From assembly GCA_000434435.1 (NCBI GenBank), contig FR895548.1, positions 1 through 35,936 of the forward strand: a stretch of 35,936 nt of DNA, in the 5' to 3' direction. The notes under the pieces are model-generated. The model worked only from the letters and a program-made list of their open reading frames with translations. It was not told the DNA's origin and made no database searches. How positions within the stretch are numbered: the first letter of the stretch is position 1; every line of letters begins with the position of its first letter. The position numbers and the translations under genes were made by a program. The stretch comes from Firmicutes bacterium CAG:475 (GTDB lineage Bacteria > Bacillota > Clostridia > Christensenellales > CAG-917). Positions 7,995-14,401 of the stretch are shown piece by piece.

Positions 7995-9158
7995 ATGAAA
8001 ACAATAAAAGAAACTCTCATCGGCACAATGAAAAACGGCAAAAACATCCTCAACGAAATCGCCGTTTCCGAAAAAGTCGGCAAAGACTTTTCTCTTGATA
8101 AAACAAGAACACAAAGAATCGTCGATCAGCTTCATCCTGCGGTTTTGAATTTGAGAATCTCCGAGATAATCCCTGCCACAAAAGGCGCAAAAACCATTCG
8201 TTTCGTCAGCGAAAACGGATATCTTCCCCCTTTTGAGGCAGGTCAATATATCAACGTGGCGGTCGAAATCGACGGCGTGAGAACCACTCGTCCCTACTCG
8301 ATTTGCTCATCGCCCTGTCAAAGAGCATATTATGAAATCACCGTTGCTCGCATCAAGGGCGGCTTTGTGTCCGACTACTTCCTCGACCGTGCGAAAGTAG
8401 GCGACACTCTGCAAGCCAACGGACCTGCCGGAGCGTTCCACTTCAACCCCGTTTTCCACTACAAACGCTCGATTTTTCTCGCGGGCGGTTCGGGTATCAC
8501 CCCGTTTATGTCGATGATTCGCGAAATTTTAGAGAGAGGTTTGGAGCGTGAAGTGCATCTTCTCTACGGCGCAAGAAACAAAGAGTCGGCAATCTTTGAC
8601 AGTGAACTCAAAGCATTTGCAAAAACCTACCCCAACTTCACCTACACCTTGATTTTGTCGGACAAGGACGCAAAAGGCGGCGACAGAAGCGGTTTTATCG
8701 ATGCAAACTGCATAAGCGAGGTCGTCAAAGATTTGAGCAAAACAACATTCTACCTTTGCGGTCCGCAAGTGATGACAGACTTCTGTGTTGAGGCTTTGCA
8801 CTCTCTCAATGTCCGTCCACGCGATATCCGCCGCGAGATGTTCGGCACACGCCAAGACATTCAAAACGAACCGGGTTTTCCTCAAGAATTGAGCGGAACA
8901 GAGGTTTTCAAACTCAAAGTAGGCGACAAGGTTATCGACGCAAAATGCAATGAATCCATTTTGTGTGCGCTTGAACGAGCAGGCGTCAGAGTCAACGTAT
9001 GCTGCCGTAGCGGCGAATGTTCTCTTTGCAGAGTAAAACTTGTTTCCGGCAAAGTGTTTATGCCAAGAGGCGTGCTACTTCGCCACGCAGACGAAATGTT
9101 CGGATATATCCACTCCTGCAAAGCATATCCTATCGGCGATGTGGAAATCGCACTTTGA
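7995..9158 (+). CDS. NAD(P)H-dependent flavin reductase with C-terminal [2Fe-2S] ferredoxin domain
   Basis: A 387-aa electron-transfer protein of the ferredoxin-NADP reductase type fused to a plant-type ferredoxin, as in the Hcr/PaaE reductases. Residues 50-150 are the FAD barrel (RPYSIC at 99-104). Residues 158-265 bind NAD(P)H (GGSGITP at 164-170, CGP at 255-257). Residues 300-387 are the ferredoxin, with ligands in the pattern C337-x4-C342-x2-C345-x29-C375. About 50 extra N-terminal residues precede the barrel and have no obvious domain. The ATG at 7995 follows GGAGATGAAG. It is cotranscribed with the FAD enzyme and is the likely electron donor to it. An intrinsic terminator follows. Confidence 0.9.
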   Translation: MKTIKETLIGTMKNGKNILNEIAVSEKVGKDFSLDKTRTQRIVDQLHPAVLNLRISEIIPATKGAKTIRFVSENGYLPPFEAGQYINVAVEIDGVRTTRPYSICSSPCQRAYYEITVARIKGGFVSDYFLDRAKVGDTLQANGPAGAFHFNPVFHYKRSIFLAGGSGITPFMSMIREILERGLEREVHLLYGARNKESAIFDSELKAFAKTYPNFTYTLILSDKDAKGGDRSGFIDANCISEVVKDLSKTTFYLCGPQVMTDFCVEALHSLNVRPRDIRREMFGTRQDIQNEPGFPQELSGTEVFKLKVGDKVIDAKCNESILCALERAGVRVNVCCRSGECSLCRVKLVSGKVFMPRGVLLRHADEMFGYIHSCKAYPIGDVEIAL

Positions 9159-9201
9159 AGACAACCGAATTTCTGTTTGAATGATGATAAAAATACACGC
9201 A

Positions 9202-9237
9202 AAAACCGCCGATTCGATTCGGCGGGTTTTGTTTTTT
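9202..9237 (+). terminator. Intrinsic terminator of the FAD enzyme/reductase operon
   Basis: CCGCCGA with TCGGCGG forms the stem, extended by AAAA/TTTT across a single-base bulge, followed by GTTTTTTG. It lies 44 bp after the reductase stop. Confidence 0.8.
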
Positions 9238-9381
9238 GATAATCTTCTTTTTTACCTAACCCTTATGCATATTCTTCTTTATCACTTACACAGACTTCTC
9301 GATTCTGCTTTTTTCTTATGTGCTTAATTTTAGCAAGGCTCTGCTTAGACAATTTTATTTGTTCGCTTTTCCATTGGCACA

Positions 9382-10449
9382 TTACAGCACTTTGTGCAAA
9401 AACTCTTTGAGACGGTCGCATTTAGGGTTGGTAAAAAACTCATCGGGCGGTGCTTGTTCGAGAATTTTGCCTTGCGCCATAAAGAGAATCCGAGTGCCGA
9501 CTTCTCTTGCAAACGCCATCTCGTGCGTTACGATAACCATCGTCATGCCCTCGTTTGCAACCTGTTTGATTAAGTCAAGCACTTCGCCCACCATTTCCGG
9601 ATCGAGAGCGGAAGTCGGCTCGTCGAAGAGCATGACTTTGGGATTCATCGCAAGTGCGCGAGCGATTGCCACACGTTGCTTTTGTCCGCCGCTCAAAGTC
9701 GACGGATAAACGTCCGCTTTGCTTTCAAGTCCTATACGCTTCAAAAGTTCGTCCGCGCGGTTGTCTGCATCCTGCTTGATTTGCTTTTTCGACGTGTACG
9801 CAAGCGGTTGAAATTCTTTTTTTTGCGCATGCGCGGAGTGTGTGATTTTACGCTCGACGTTTTCGATTTTCTCAGTCAGATCGAGCTTTTGCTTTGTGAG
9901 TTTGGGATCGTAAGTCGCATACGATTTTCCGCCGATTTCCTTGATGACTTTCGTGCCTTCCCACGCAGAAACGATAGGTTCAAGTTCAAAATTGAGCATT
10001 TCAAGTCGTGATTTGAGCATTTCAACCTTTTTGTCGATTTTTGCGTTGTGCTTTTGTCCGAACATCTCGAACCACTTGTTGTAAAGCGGCACGAAGGCGT
10101 TTTTACGCTTTGTTTTGCGCATGTTTTTTACGCCTATTTGCACGGGCGCAAGCGTGATGTTTTGCTTCACTGTCATATTGTTGAACAGGTTGAATTGCTG
10201 AAACACCATACCCATTTTTTCACGCTGTTCGTTGATGTCGACTTTGAGGTCGGCAAGGTCTACGCCGTCAAACATTATCTTGCCCGCAGTGGGATCTTCA
10301 AGGCAATTCAAACAACGCAAAAACGTGGATTTTCCGCCGCCGCTGGGACCGACAATAACCACCCTTTCGCCCTCTTCTATCGTTTCGGTGATGTCGTCAA
10401 GCACGAGCAAATCTCCGAATTTTTTTGTCAGATTTATTGCGCTCAACAT
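9382..10449 (-). CDS. Polar amino-acid ABC transporter ATPase with a ~110-residue insertion
   Basis: The ATP-hydrolysing subunit of a GlnQ/HisP-type importer. Walker A is GPSGGGKST (34-42), the Q-loop VFQQFNLF is near 84, the signature is LSGGQ (252-256), Walker B is VMLFDEPT (272-279) and the switch histidine is H309, so the enzyme should be active. It is odd in length: 355 aa against about 240 for the family. The excess is a Lys/Glu-rich, probably helical and partly coiled-coil segment at about residues 112-222. It lies in the helical subdomain between the Q-loop and the signature, at the point where normal members run from the LAPVQIGVKNM helix into ADELLKRIGL. Sequence on both sides aligns without loss, so this is a clean insertion. 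It follows the permease gene after 2 bp. Confidence 0.9.
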   Translation of the reverse strand: MLSAINLTKKFGDLLVLDDITETIEEGERVVIVGPSGGGKSTFLRCLNCLEDPTAGKIMFDGVDLADLKVDINEQREKMGMVFQQFNLFNNMTVKQNITLAPVQIGVKNMRKTKRKNAFVPLYNKWFEMFGQKHNAKIDKKVEMLKSRLEMLNFELEPIVSAWEGTKVIKEIGGKSYATYDPKLTKQKLDLTEKIENVERKITHSAHAQKKEFQPLAYTSKKQIKQDADNRADELLKRIGLESKADVYPSTLSGGQKQRVAIARALAMNPKVMLFDEPTSALDPEMVGEVLDLIKQVANEGMTMVIVTHEMAFAREVGTRILFMAQGKILEQAPPDEFFTNPKCDRLKEFLHKVL

Positions 10450-10451
10450 AA

Positions 10452-11201
10452 TTACGCCTCCACGATATACTCTTTCTTCTTGCCGCGAACTTTGATTTTT
10501 TTGTAGTTGCGATCGGTTTTTGCCATCTGTTTTTCAACAAGTTTCAGTATGCCCGTAAGCCCCATAACTATGACGAGATACATACACGCCGCAATGAGCA
10601 AGGGAAACAAATAATCGAATGTTCTCGATTGAATGATTCCCGGCACTTTGCCGAGGTCGAGGATACCGACATATCCCACAATTGCCGTTTCCTTGACAAG
10701 AGTGATAAACTCGTTGAATAGAGGCGGCAAAACATTGCGCACGGCTTGTGGTGTGACGACCTTTATCATTGTTTGTCCCGTGGACATACCAAGCGATCTG
10801 CCCGCTTCCATTTGACCGTAATCCACGCTCTCGAAACCTGCCCTGACGATTTCGGCAACGTACGCGCCGGAGTTTAAACCGAACGTAAGCGCACCGATTG
10901 CGATGCCGTTGTTTGAGGAAGCAAGCACCACGAAATACATTATGAACAGTTGCAAAACCACGGGCGTTCCGCGGATAATCATTATGTAGGTTTTTGAGAT
11001 TGCGGACAGAACTTTGAGCTTTCCCGTCTTTTTGGAAACGTAGTTTATCATTGCCAAAACTACGCCGATAGCCACACCTATAAGCGTGGCAAGAAAGGCG
11101 ATGAGCAATGTGTTGCCCAATCCCTGAAAATACAGCTTGTATCTGTCGTCGTAAATGAAAGCGCGGTATAGACGCTCTTGCAAAGTTGCCGATAAAATCA
11201 T
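10452..11201 (-). CDS. Polar amino-acid ABC transporter permease
   Basis: The membrane subunit of the importer, 249 aa, His/Glu/Gln/Arg/opine family. The family entry GLGNTLLIAFLATLIG (about residues 27-42) opens the first membrane helix. Further helices lie around 83-105, 112-130, 185-195 and 200-222. The EAA loop that docks on the ATPase is EAGRSLGMSTGQTMIK followed by VVTPQAVRNVLPPL. The C-terminal tail is unusually basic (KKIKVRGKKKEY). The gene lies 17 bp after the binding protein gene and 2 bp before the ATPase gene, all one operon. Only one permease is present, so the transporter probably uses a homodimer. Confidence 0.92.
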   Translation of the reverse strand: MILSATLQERLYRAFIYDDRYKLYFQGLGNTLLIAFLATLIGVAIGVVLAMINYVSKKTGKLKVLSAISKTYIMIIRGTPVVLQLFIMYFVVLASSNNGIAIGALTFGLNSGAYVAEIVRAGFESVDYGQMEAGRSLGMSTGQTMIKVVTPQAVRNVLPPLFNEFITLVKETAIVGYVGILDLGKVPGIIQSRTFDYLFPLLIAACMYLVIVMGLTGILKLVEKQMAKTDRNYKKIKVRGKKKEYIVEA

Positions 11202-11218
11202 GATATCACCTATTCGAC

Positions 11219-12097
11219 TTATTTGAGCATCAATTCCGCAGGTATTTTATCCATGAGAATTGCGTCGATACGTCCGTTTTTGAGGTCTTGGAGTGCGAGC
11301 GCGTATTGTTTGTATTGCTTGACGGTTGCGCCTTCCGCCTTGACGACGACTTCGTTGCCGTCCTCGTTTTCATAGACATATCCCGCGCCCTTTGCCGCAC
11401 TGATGATAAGGTCGCCGCTCGTGCCCTCTTGCACGCCTACGCTCTTGCCGGCAAGATCTTTGACGCTTTTGAATTGTCCGTCTTTGGACACGACGACGAG
11501 AGTAGAGCTTGAATAAACATGGCTGAAATCCACGACTTGTTTGCGTTCGTCGTTGATAGTAATGCCTGCCGCACCCACTGCGTCGCCGCTTGCTTGCGCG
11601 ACGTTTGTTGCGATGACGTCGAACATGACGTCTTTCACTTCGAGCTTTTTGCCCGTATTGAGCGCAACTTGCGACATTATGGCAACGTCAAGTCCGACAA
11701 CGCTCGTGCCTTTGACAAACTCGTACGGCGCAAAACCCGACTCAGTGTACATCGTCACGACTTCGCTTGCAGAGCCGAAATCCCAACTCGTTTGCAAACC
11801 ATCGGGAGCAACCGCCGCTTCGCCGCCGTTTTCTTCGTTCGCAAGCGCAGTGTAATAATCCATATATTGATTCATTTTGCCGTTTGCAAGCCAATCGTCG
11901 ACAACCTGATTGACAGCCGACATAAGCGAGGTGTTGCCTTTTGTGACTGCAATGCCGAAGTCCTCTTGCAAAAGATCGGTTGCGGCAACCGCCACTAAAT
12001 TCGAACTGTCGTCGTTGCACGCAACAAGCGCGAAGCATGCGCCGACAACAGTTGCGATCAACAAAACGGATATGCTGATTTTTGTTATTTTTTTCAT
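11219..12097 (-). CDS. Amino-acid-binding lipoprotein, apparently circularly permuted (SBP family 3)
   Basis: The extracellular substrate receptor of the importer. A signal peptide ends in the lipobox ALVAC with Cys27 as lipid anchor. The order of the mature parts is reversed from normal. Residues 34-87 (from LVAVAATDLLQEDFGIAV) match what is usually the last 50 residues of family-3 binding proteins, e.g. the region of E. coli GlnH around QQYGIAFPKG. After a Gly/Ala/Glu linker, residues 110-292 match the usual beginning and middle: GFAPYEFV, GLDVAIM, GITINDERKQVVDFS with the carboxylate-binding Arg185, DLAGKSVGVQEGTSGD, and LKNGRIDAILMD. The protein stops where the normal C-terminal part would start. 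A GGAG ribosome site precedes the ATG. It is the first gene of the operon. Confidence 0.85.
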   Translation of the reverse strand: MKKITKISISVLLIATVVGACFALVACNDDSSNLVAVAATDLLQEDFGIAVTKGNTSLMSAVNQVVDDWLANGKMNQYMDYYTALANEENGGEAAVAPDGLQTSWDFGSASEVVTMYTESGFAPYEFVKGTSVVGLDVAIMSQVALNTGKKLEVKDVMFDVIATNVAQASGDAVGAAGITINDERKQVVDFSHVYSSSTLVVVSKDGQFKSVKDLAGKSVGVQEGTSGDLIISAAKGAGYVYENEDGNEVVVKAEGATVKQYKQYALALQDLKNGRIDAILMDKIPAELMLK

Positions 12098-12140
12098 GGT
12101 TTTATATCTCCGAAAAACTTTATTTTCAATTTACCGACAT

Positions 12141-12169
12141 ATAATAGCAACGTAGAATTATTTTTGCAA
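12141..12169 (-). promoter_or_regulatory. Promoter of the amino-acid ABC transporter operon
   Basis: Minus strand: TTGCAA (12169-12164), a 17-bp spacer and TATTAT (12146-12141), about 45 bp upstream of the binding-protein start. The rest of the 278-bp divergent region is very AT-rich with several TGCAT words, but I see no clear operator palindrome. Confidence 0.6.
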
Positions 12170-12314
12170 CTGTTTTTGCATAAATTTACAAAGAATTTTT
12201 ATATTTTTTACATTTTATGCATATTTTATAAATTATTCAGTAGTTTATATGCATTTTTAATACATTTATACGCATAAGATCGCAGATAAAAATCAAATTG
12301 ACCGAAAAAGCAAA

Positions 12315-12341
12315 TTGCTATATTATTAAAAAAGCTATAAT
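12315..12341 (+). promoter_or_regulatory. Candidate promoter of the IPMDH-like gene
   Basis: TTGCTA (12315-12320), a short 15-bp spacer and a perfect TATAAT (12336-12341), 34 bp before the start codon. The spacer is shorter than ideal. Confidence 0.45.
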
Positions 12342-12375
12342 ATAAATATAACTTCCAATATTAAAGCGCACGGCT

Positions 12376-13194
12376 ATGAACAGAATACTATTTTTAAGCA
12401 GCAAAACAAATCAACAAGAAAACTCGTTTTTTGCACAGGTGAAAACGCAACTCTCTTCTTGCGAAAATCAATACTTGAAATTCAATTTTCAATCGTCGGA
12501 TTTTTGCGATGCCGACGTGCTTGAAAAAGCAAAAACCGCAAATGCGATTCTGTTTTTTGCAACGAACAAACAAGACGAACTTATTGCCGATTCCATACGC
12601 AAATCATTGGGACTTTATGCACAAATCGCAACTTTATCACGCAATATCGACAATGTAAACCACTTGTATTGCATAGTTCAAGACAAAAACGGCGGCATAT
12701 ACAAAGGCGAAAAAGGCTTTGCAAACAACTCATCTTTCGGCCGTGAAGCCTATGACGTCGAAAGATACAGCGAACTTGAAATCGAACGCACCGCACGCGT
12801 TGCCTACGACATCGCAAACGACTCCCGCCGCGCTCTTACACTTGCCGACAAAGCCGACAAACTCACCTCTTCGAAACTCTGGCGAAAAATCGTCGCCGAC
12901 GTCAACGAAGATTATCCTTTTGTATCCGTCGATATGCAAGACGTCACCGACGTTTTGGACACTATAATCAAAAACCCGACAACGCTCGACGTCGTTTTGT
13001 CAACCTCCCTCTTCGGTGACCTGCTCACCTCTGCCGCCAAAGCCGTGTCCGACTATACCCCCTCAATCTCTTTTGTCGGTGACACTCCGCTTGCGATGTA
13101 CGGATTTTGCACATCGGATTTATCGACGATATCTCATTCGTCCGTATCATCCCTCATATCGTTTTTGCTCAAAAACTCCTTCGGCATCGAATAA
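12376..13194 (+). CDS. Degenerate isopropylmalate/isocitrate dehydrogenase-family protein, likely pseudoenzyme
   Basis: The 272-aa frame aligns with LeuB-type enzymes (normally 350-360 aa): NGGIYKG, YDVERYSELEIERTARVAYD, DKADKLTSSKLWRKIV, and PTTLDVVLSTSLFGDLLT. Using Thermus LeuB numbering, the catalytic Tyr139 (Y109 here) and Lys185 (K159) are kept. Substrate Arg132 is Gln102, the NLRP arginine (Arg104) is lost, and metal ligands Asp217 and Asp245 are Thr191 and Ser219; only Asp241 (D215) remains. The usual N-terminal GDGIGPE start and the C-terminal HGSAPDIAG cofactor loop are both missing. The frame is intact and codon use looks normal, so it is probably expressed rather than a decaying gene. 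No good ribosome site precedes the ATG. It is divergent from the amino-acid transporter. A regulatory or ligand-binding role is only inference. Confidence 0.75.
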   Translation: MNRILFLSSKTNQQENSFFAQVKTQLSSCENQYLKFNFQSSDFCDADVLEKAKTANAILFFATNKQDELIADSIRKSLGLYAQIATLSRNIDNVNHLYCIVQDKNGGIYKGEKGFANNSSFGREAYDVERYSELEIERTARVAYDIANDSRRALTLADKADKLTSSKLWRKIVADVNEDYPFVSVDMQDVTDVLDTIIKNPTTLDVVLSTSLFGDLLTSAAKAVSDYTPSISFVGDTPLAMYGFCTSDLSTISHSSVSSLISFLLKNSFGIE

Positions 13195-13218
13195 ATCAAA
13201 ATCGTTAATATTTGCAAT

Positions 13219-13250
13219 AAAAAAATCGAGCGCGCCGCTCGATTCTTTTA
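13219..13250. terminator. Bidirectional terminator between the IPMDH-like and PH-domain genes
   Basis: AATCGAGCG, loop CGC, CGCTCGATT (13224-13244), with an A-run before and T-run after, so it can serve both convergent genes. The stem is the same as that of the terminator at 14152-14183. Confidence 0.85.
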
Positions 13251-13259
13251 TTGCATTCG

Positions 13260-13772
13260 TTATTTCTTTTTGCCGAATATCGCCTTTCCTATTTTTCCGA
13301 CTTTTTCAAACAATCCGCCGATACTTTCGACAATTCCGTTTTTGACAACGTCTTCCGTCGATTTGACAACGTCCACTCCGAAAGTGTCGTTTACAACGTC
13401 TATTTTGTCTTTGACCTTATCCGCTCCTCTTTCAAAGCCGGTTTTACCTGTAAGCAATTTGATTATTGCACTTCGAAATTTATATACTTCGTTTTTCGAC
13501 TGAAAACCGAACTCAAGTTCTTTTGTTTTTAAGTATATTTCAACGTCGTTTGATTTTGCTTTTACTTGCGGAACGCCCTCATACATTTTTATTTCGTTCA
13601 CGGGATATATTTGCGTTTCGATTTCGTCGTGTGCAAATATTTTTTTCACTACGTCGATAAAAACCAAATTCTTGTTCGTCAAAATTATCTGCGTGCTTTG
13701 CGTTTTTTCTTTGAAAACGACATCGCCTTTATACAAAACGACTTCGTCTTCGTCCAAATTGTAATGTTCCAT
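13260..13772 (-). CDS. PH/GRAM-like domain protein of unknown function
   Basis: A 170-aa soluble protein. Residues about 5-110 read as a small beta-rich pleckstrin-homology/GRAM-like fold (DEVVLYKGDVVF, STQIILTNKNLVFIDV, YPVNEIKMYEGVPQV), similar to bacterial PH-domain proteins that bind lipids or proteins. The remaining 60 residues are amphipathic, Lys/Val/Gly-rich and end in GKAIFGKKK, which could associate with the membrane. I do not recognise a named family. AAGGAG precedes the ATG. The gene is divergent from a small Xre-type repressor, and one repressor-like palindrome (13884-13896) lies inside its promoter spacer, so it is probably the repressor's target. Confidence 0.65.
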   Translation of the reverse strand: MEHYNLDEDEVVLYKGDVVFKEKTQSTQIILTNKNLVFIDVVKKIFAHDEIETQIYPVNEIKMYEGVPQVKAKSNDVEIYLKTKELEFGFQSKNEVYKFRSAIIKLLTGKTGFERGADKVKDKIDVVNDTFGVDVVKSTEDVVKNGIVESIGGLFEKVGKIGKAIFGKKK

Positions 13773-13875
13773 AAAAATTCTCCTTTGATTGCAATTTCAT
13801 ACAATGGCATGCAAATTTCGCGAACTTGTCGTAAAGCACTCTTTTGCAGAAATATCCTCCGATTTGTATACGTAT

Positions 13876-13904
13876 ATTATACGGAACATAATGTTCCCAG
13901 TCAA
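13876..13904 (-). promoter_or_regulatory. Promoter of the PH-domain gene
   Basis: Minus strand: TTGACT (13904-13899), an exact 17-bp spacer and a perfect TATAAT (13881-13876). The palindrome at 13884-13896 fills most of the spacer. Confidence 0.75.
13884..13896. promoter_or_regulatory. Operator A, GAACATAATGTTC
   Basis: A 5-3-5 palindrome inside the spacer of the PH-gene promoter. It also overlaps a possible plus-strand -10 (CATAAT, 13887-13892, with TTGTAT at 13864-13869 as -35) for the HTH gene, so one bound repressor could shut both promoters. Confidence 0.65.
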
Positions 13905-13912
13905 GACCAAAA

Positions 13913-13925
13913 GAACATTTTGTTC
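13913..13925. promoter_or_regulatory. Operator B, GAACATTTTGTTC
   Basis: The same half-sites as operator A, 29 bp centre to centre (close to three helical turns), and 12 bp before the HTH start codon. The palindrome extends by one pair on each side (13912-13926). Confidence 0.65.
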
Positions 13926-13937
13926 TATTATCGAAAT

Positions 13938-14150
13938 ATGAGCAACGTTTTGTTTCCTGAAAGATTGAAAAGTTTGCGTTTAGAAAAAAGCATGTCGAGA
14001 GCGACACTCGCCGACACTTTGGGTGTATCAGTACGTATGGTATCGTATTGGGAAAACGGCGAGCGTGAATGTACGTTTGAAATGCTTTGTGCAATTGCAG
14101 ATTACTTTGATTGTTCAACGGATTATCTTCTTGGTCGAAAAGAGTATTGA
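13938..14150 (+). CDS. Small Xre/Cro-type HTH repressor
   Basis: A 70-aa protein consisting almost only of a five-helix Xre domain: FPERLKSLRLEKSMSRATLA, then SVRMVSYWENGERE (recognition helix), then the family ending FDCSTDYLLGRKEY. The frame is open much further upstream, but the ATG at 13938 is chosen because homology begins there and both candidate operators lie just in front. There is no good ribosome site, which may keep expression low. It probably represses itself and the divergent PH-domain gene through GAACAnnnTGTTC sites. It is followed directly by a strong terminator, so it is monocistronic. Confidence 0.85.
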   Translation: MSNVLFPERLKSLRLEKSMSRATLADTLGVSVRMVSYWENGERECTFEMLCAIADYFDCSTDYLLGRKEY

Positions 14151-14151
14151 T

Positions 14152-14183
14152 GAAAAAAATCGAGCGATGCGCTCGATTTTTTT
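14152..14183. terminator. Terminator after the HTH gene
   Basis: ATCGAGCG, loop ATG, CGCTCGAT (14159-14177) flanked by an A-run and a T-run. It begins two bases after the HTH stop. Confidence 0.88.
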
Positions 14184-14222
14184 ATAAAGTTATTTTTGGG
14201 AATACGCTATATCGACAACAAA

Positions 14223-14245
14223 TTATACGCCAAATAGCACATTTT
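14223..14245. repeat. Imperfect copy of the uvrA 3' end
   Basis: TTAT-CGCCAAATAGC-C occurs here and again at 14402-14420, where it encodes the last codons and stop of uvrA. The 156 bp between the copies holds no recognisable gene. It has a weak AGAGTG/CACTCT inverted pair that might help end uvrA transcription. Confidence 0.4.
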
Positions 14246-14401
14246 CGAAAGTGCACTAAATCGATGGATAACAAGTTTGACGTAATTTTGCACGTCTTGC
14301 AAAAACGCAATATTTGGATGAAGAACAAGAAAGAGTGTCGGTCGACAGACAGGAGCGTACTTTGCCGTACGTGACTGTTTGGAGATGGCACTCTAACGCA
14401 G

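Noticed and set aside
12098..12375. T-box or other riboswitch upstream of the amino-acid transporter
   Set aside because: The leader between promoter and start is only about 35 bases, too short for a riboswitch, and no terminator hairpin is seen.
13884..13925. GAAC...GTTC palindromes as LexA (SOS) boxes near uvrA
   Set aside because: The Firmicutes LexA box has four bases between GAAC and GTTC, whereas here there are five, and the sites lie at the HTH/PH promoters, not before the uvr operon.
13566..14150. A 194-aa version of the HTH protein with a long N-terminal extension
   Set aside because: The extension is antisense to the PH-domain gene, runs through both promoters and operators, and has no protein-like composition; homology begins at 13938.
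14111..14374. An 87-codon open frame after the HTH gene
   Set aside because: It overlaps the HTH gene end and its terminator; no recognisable sequence or ribosome site.
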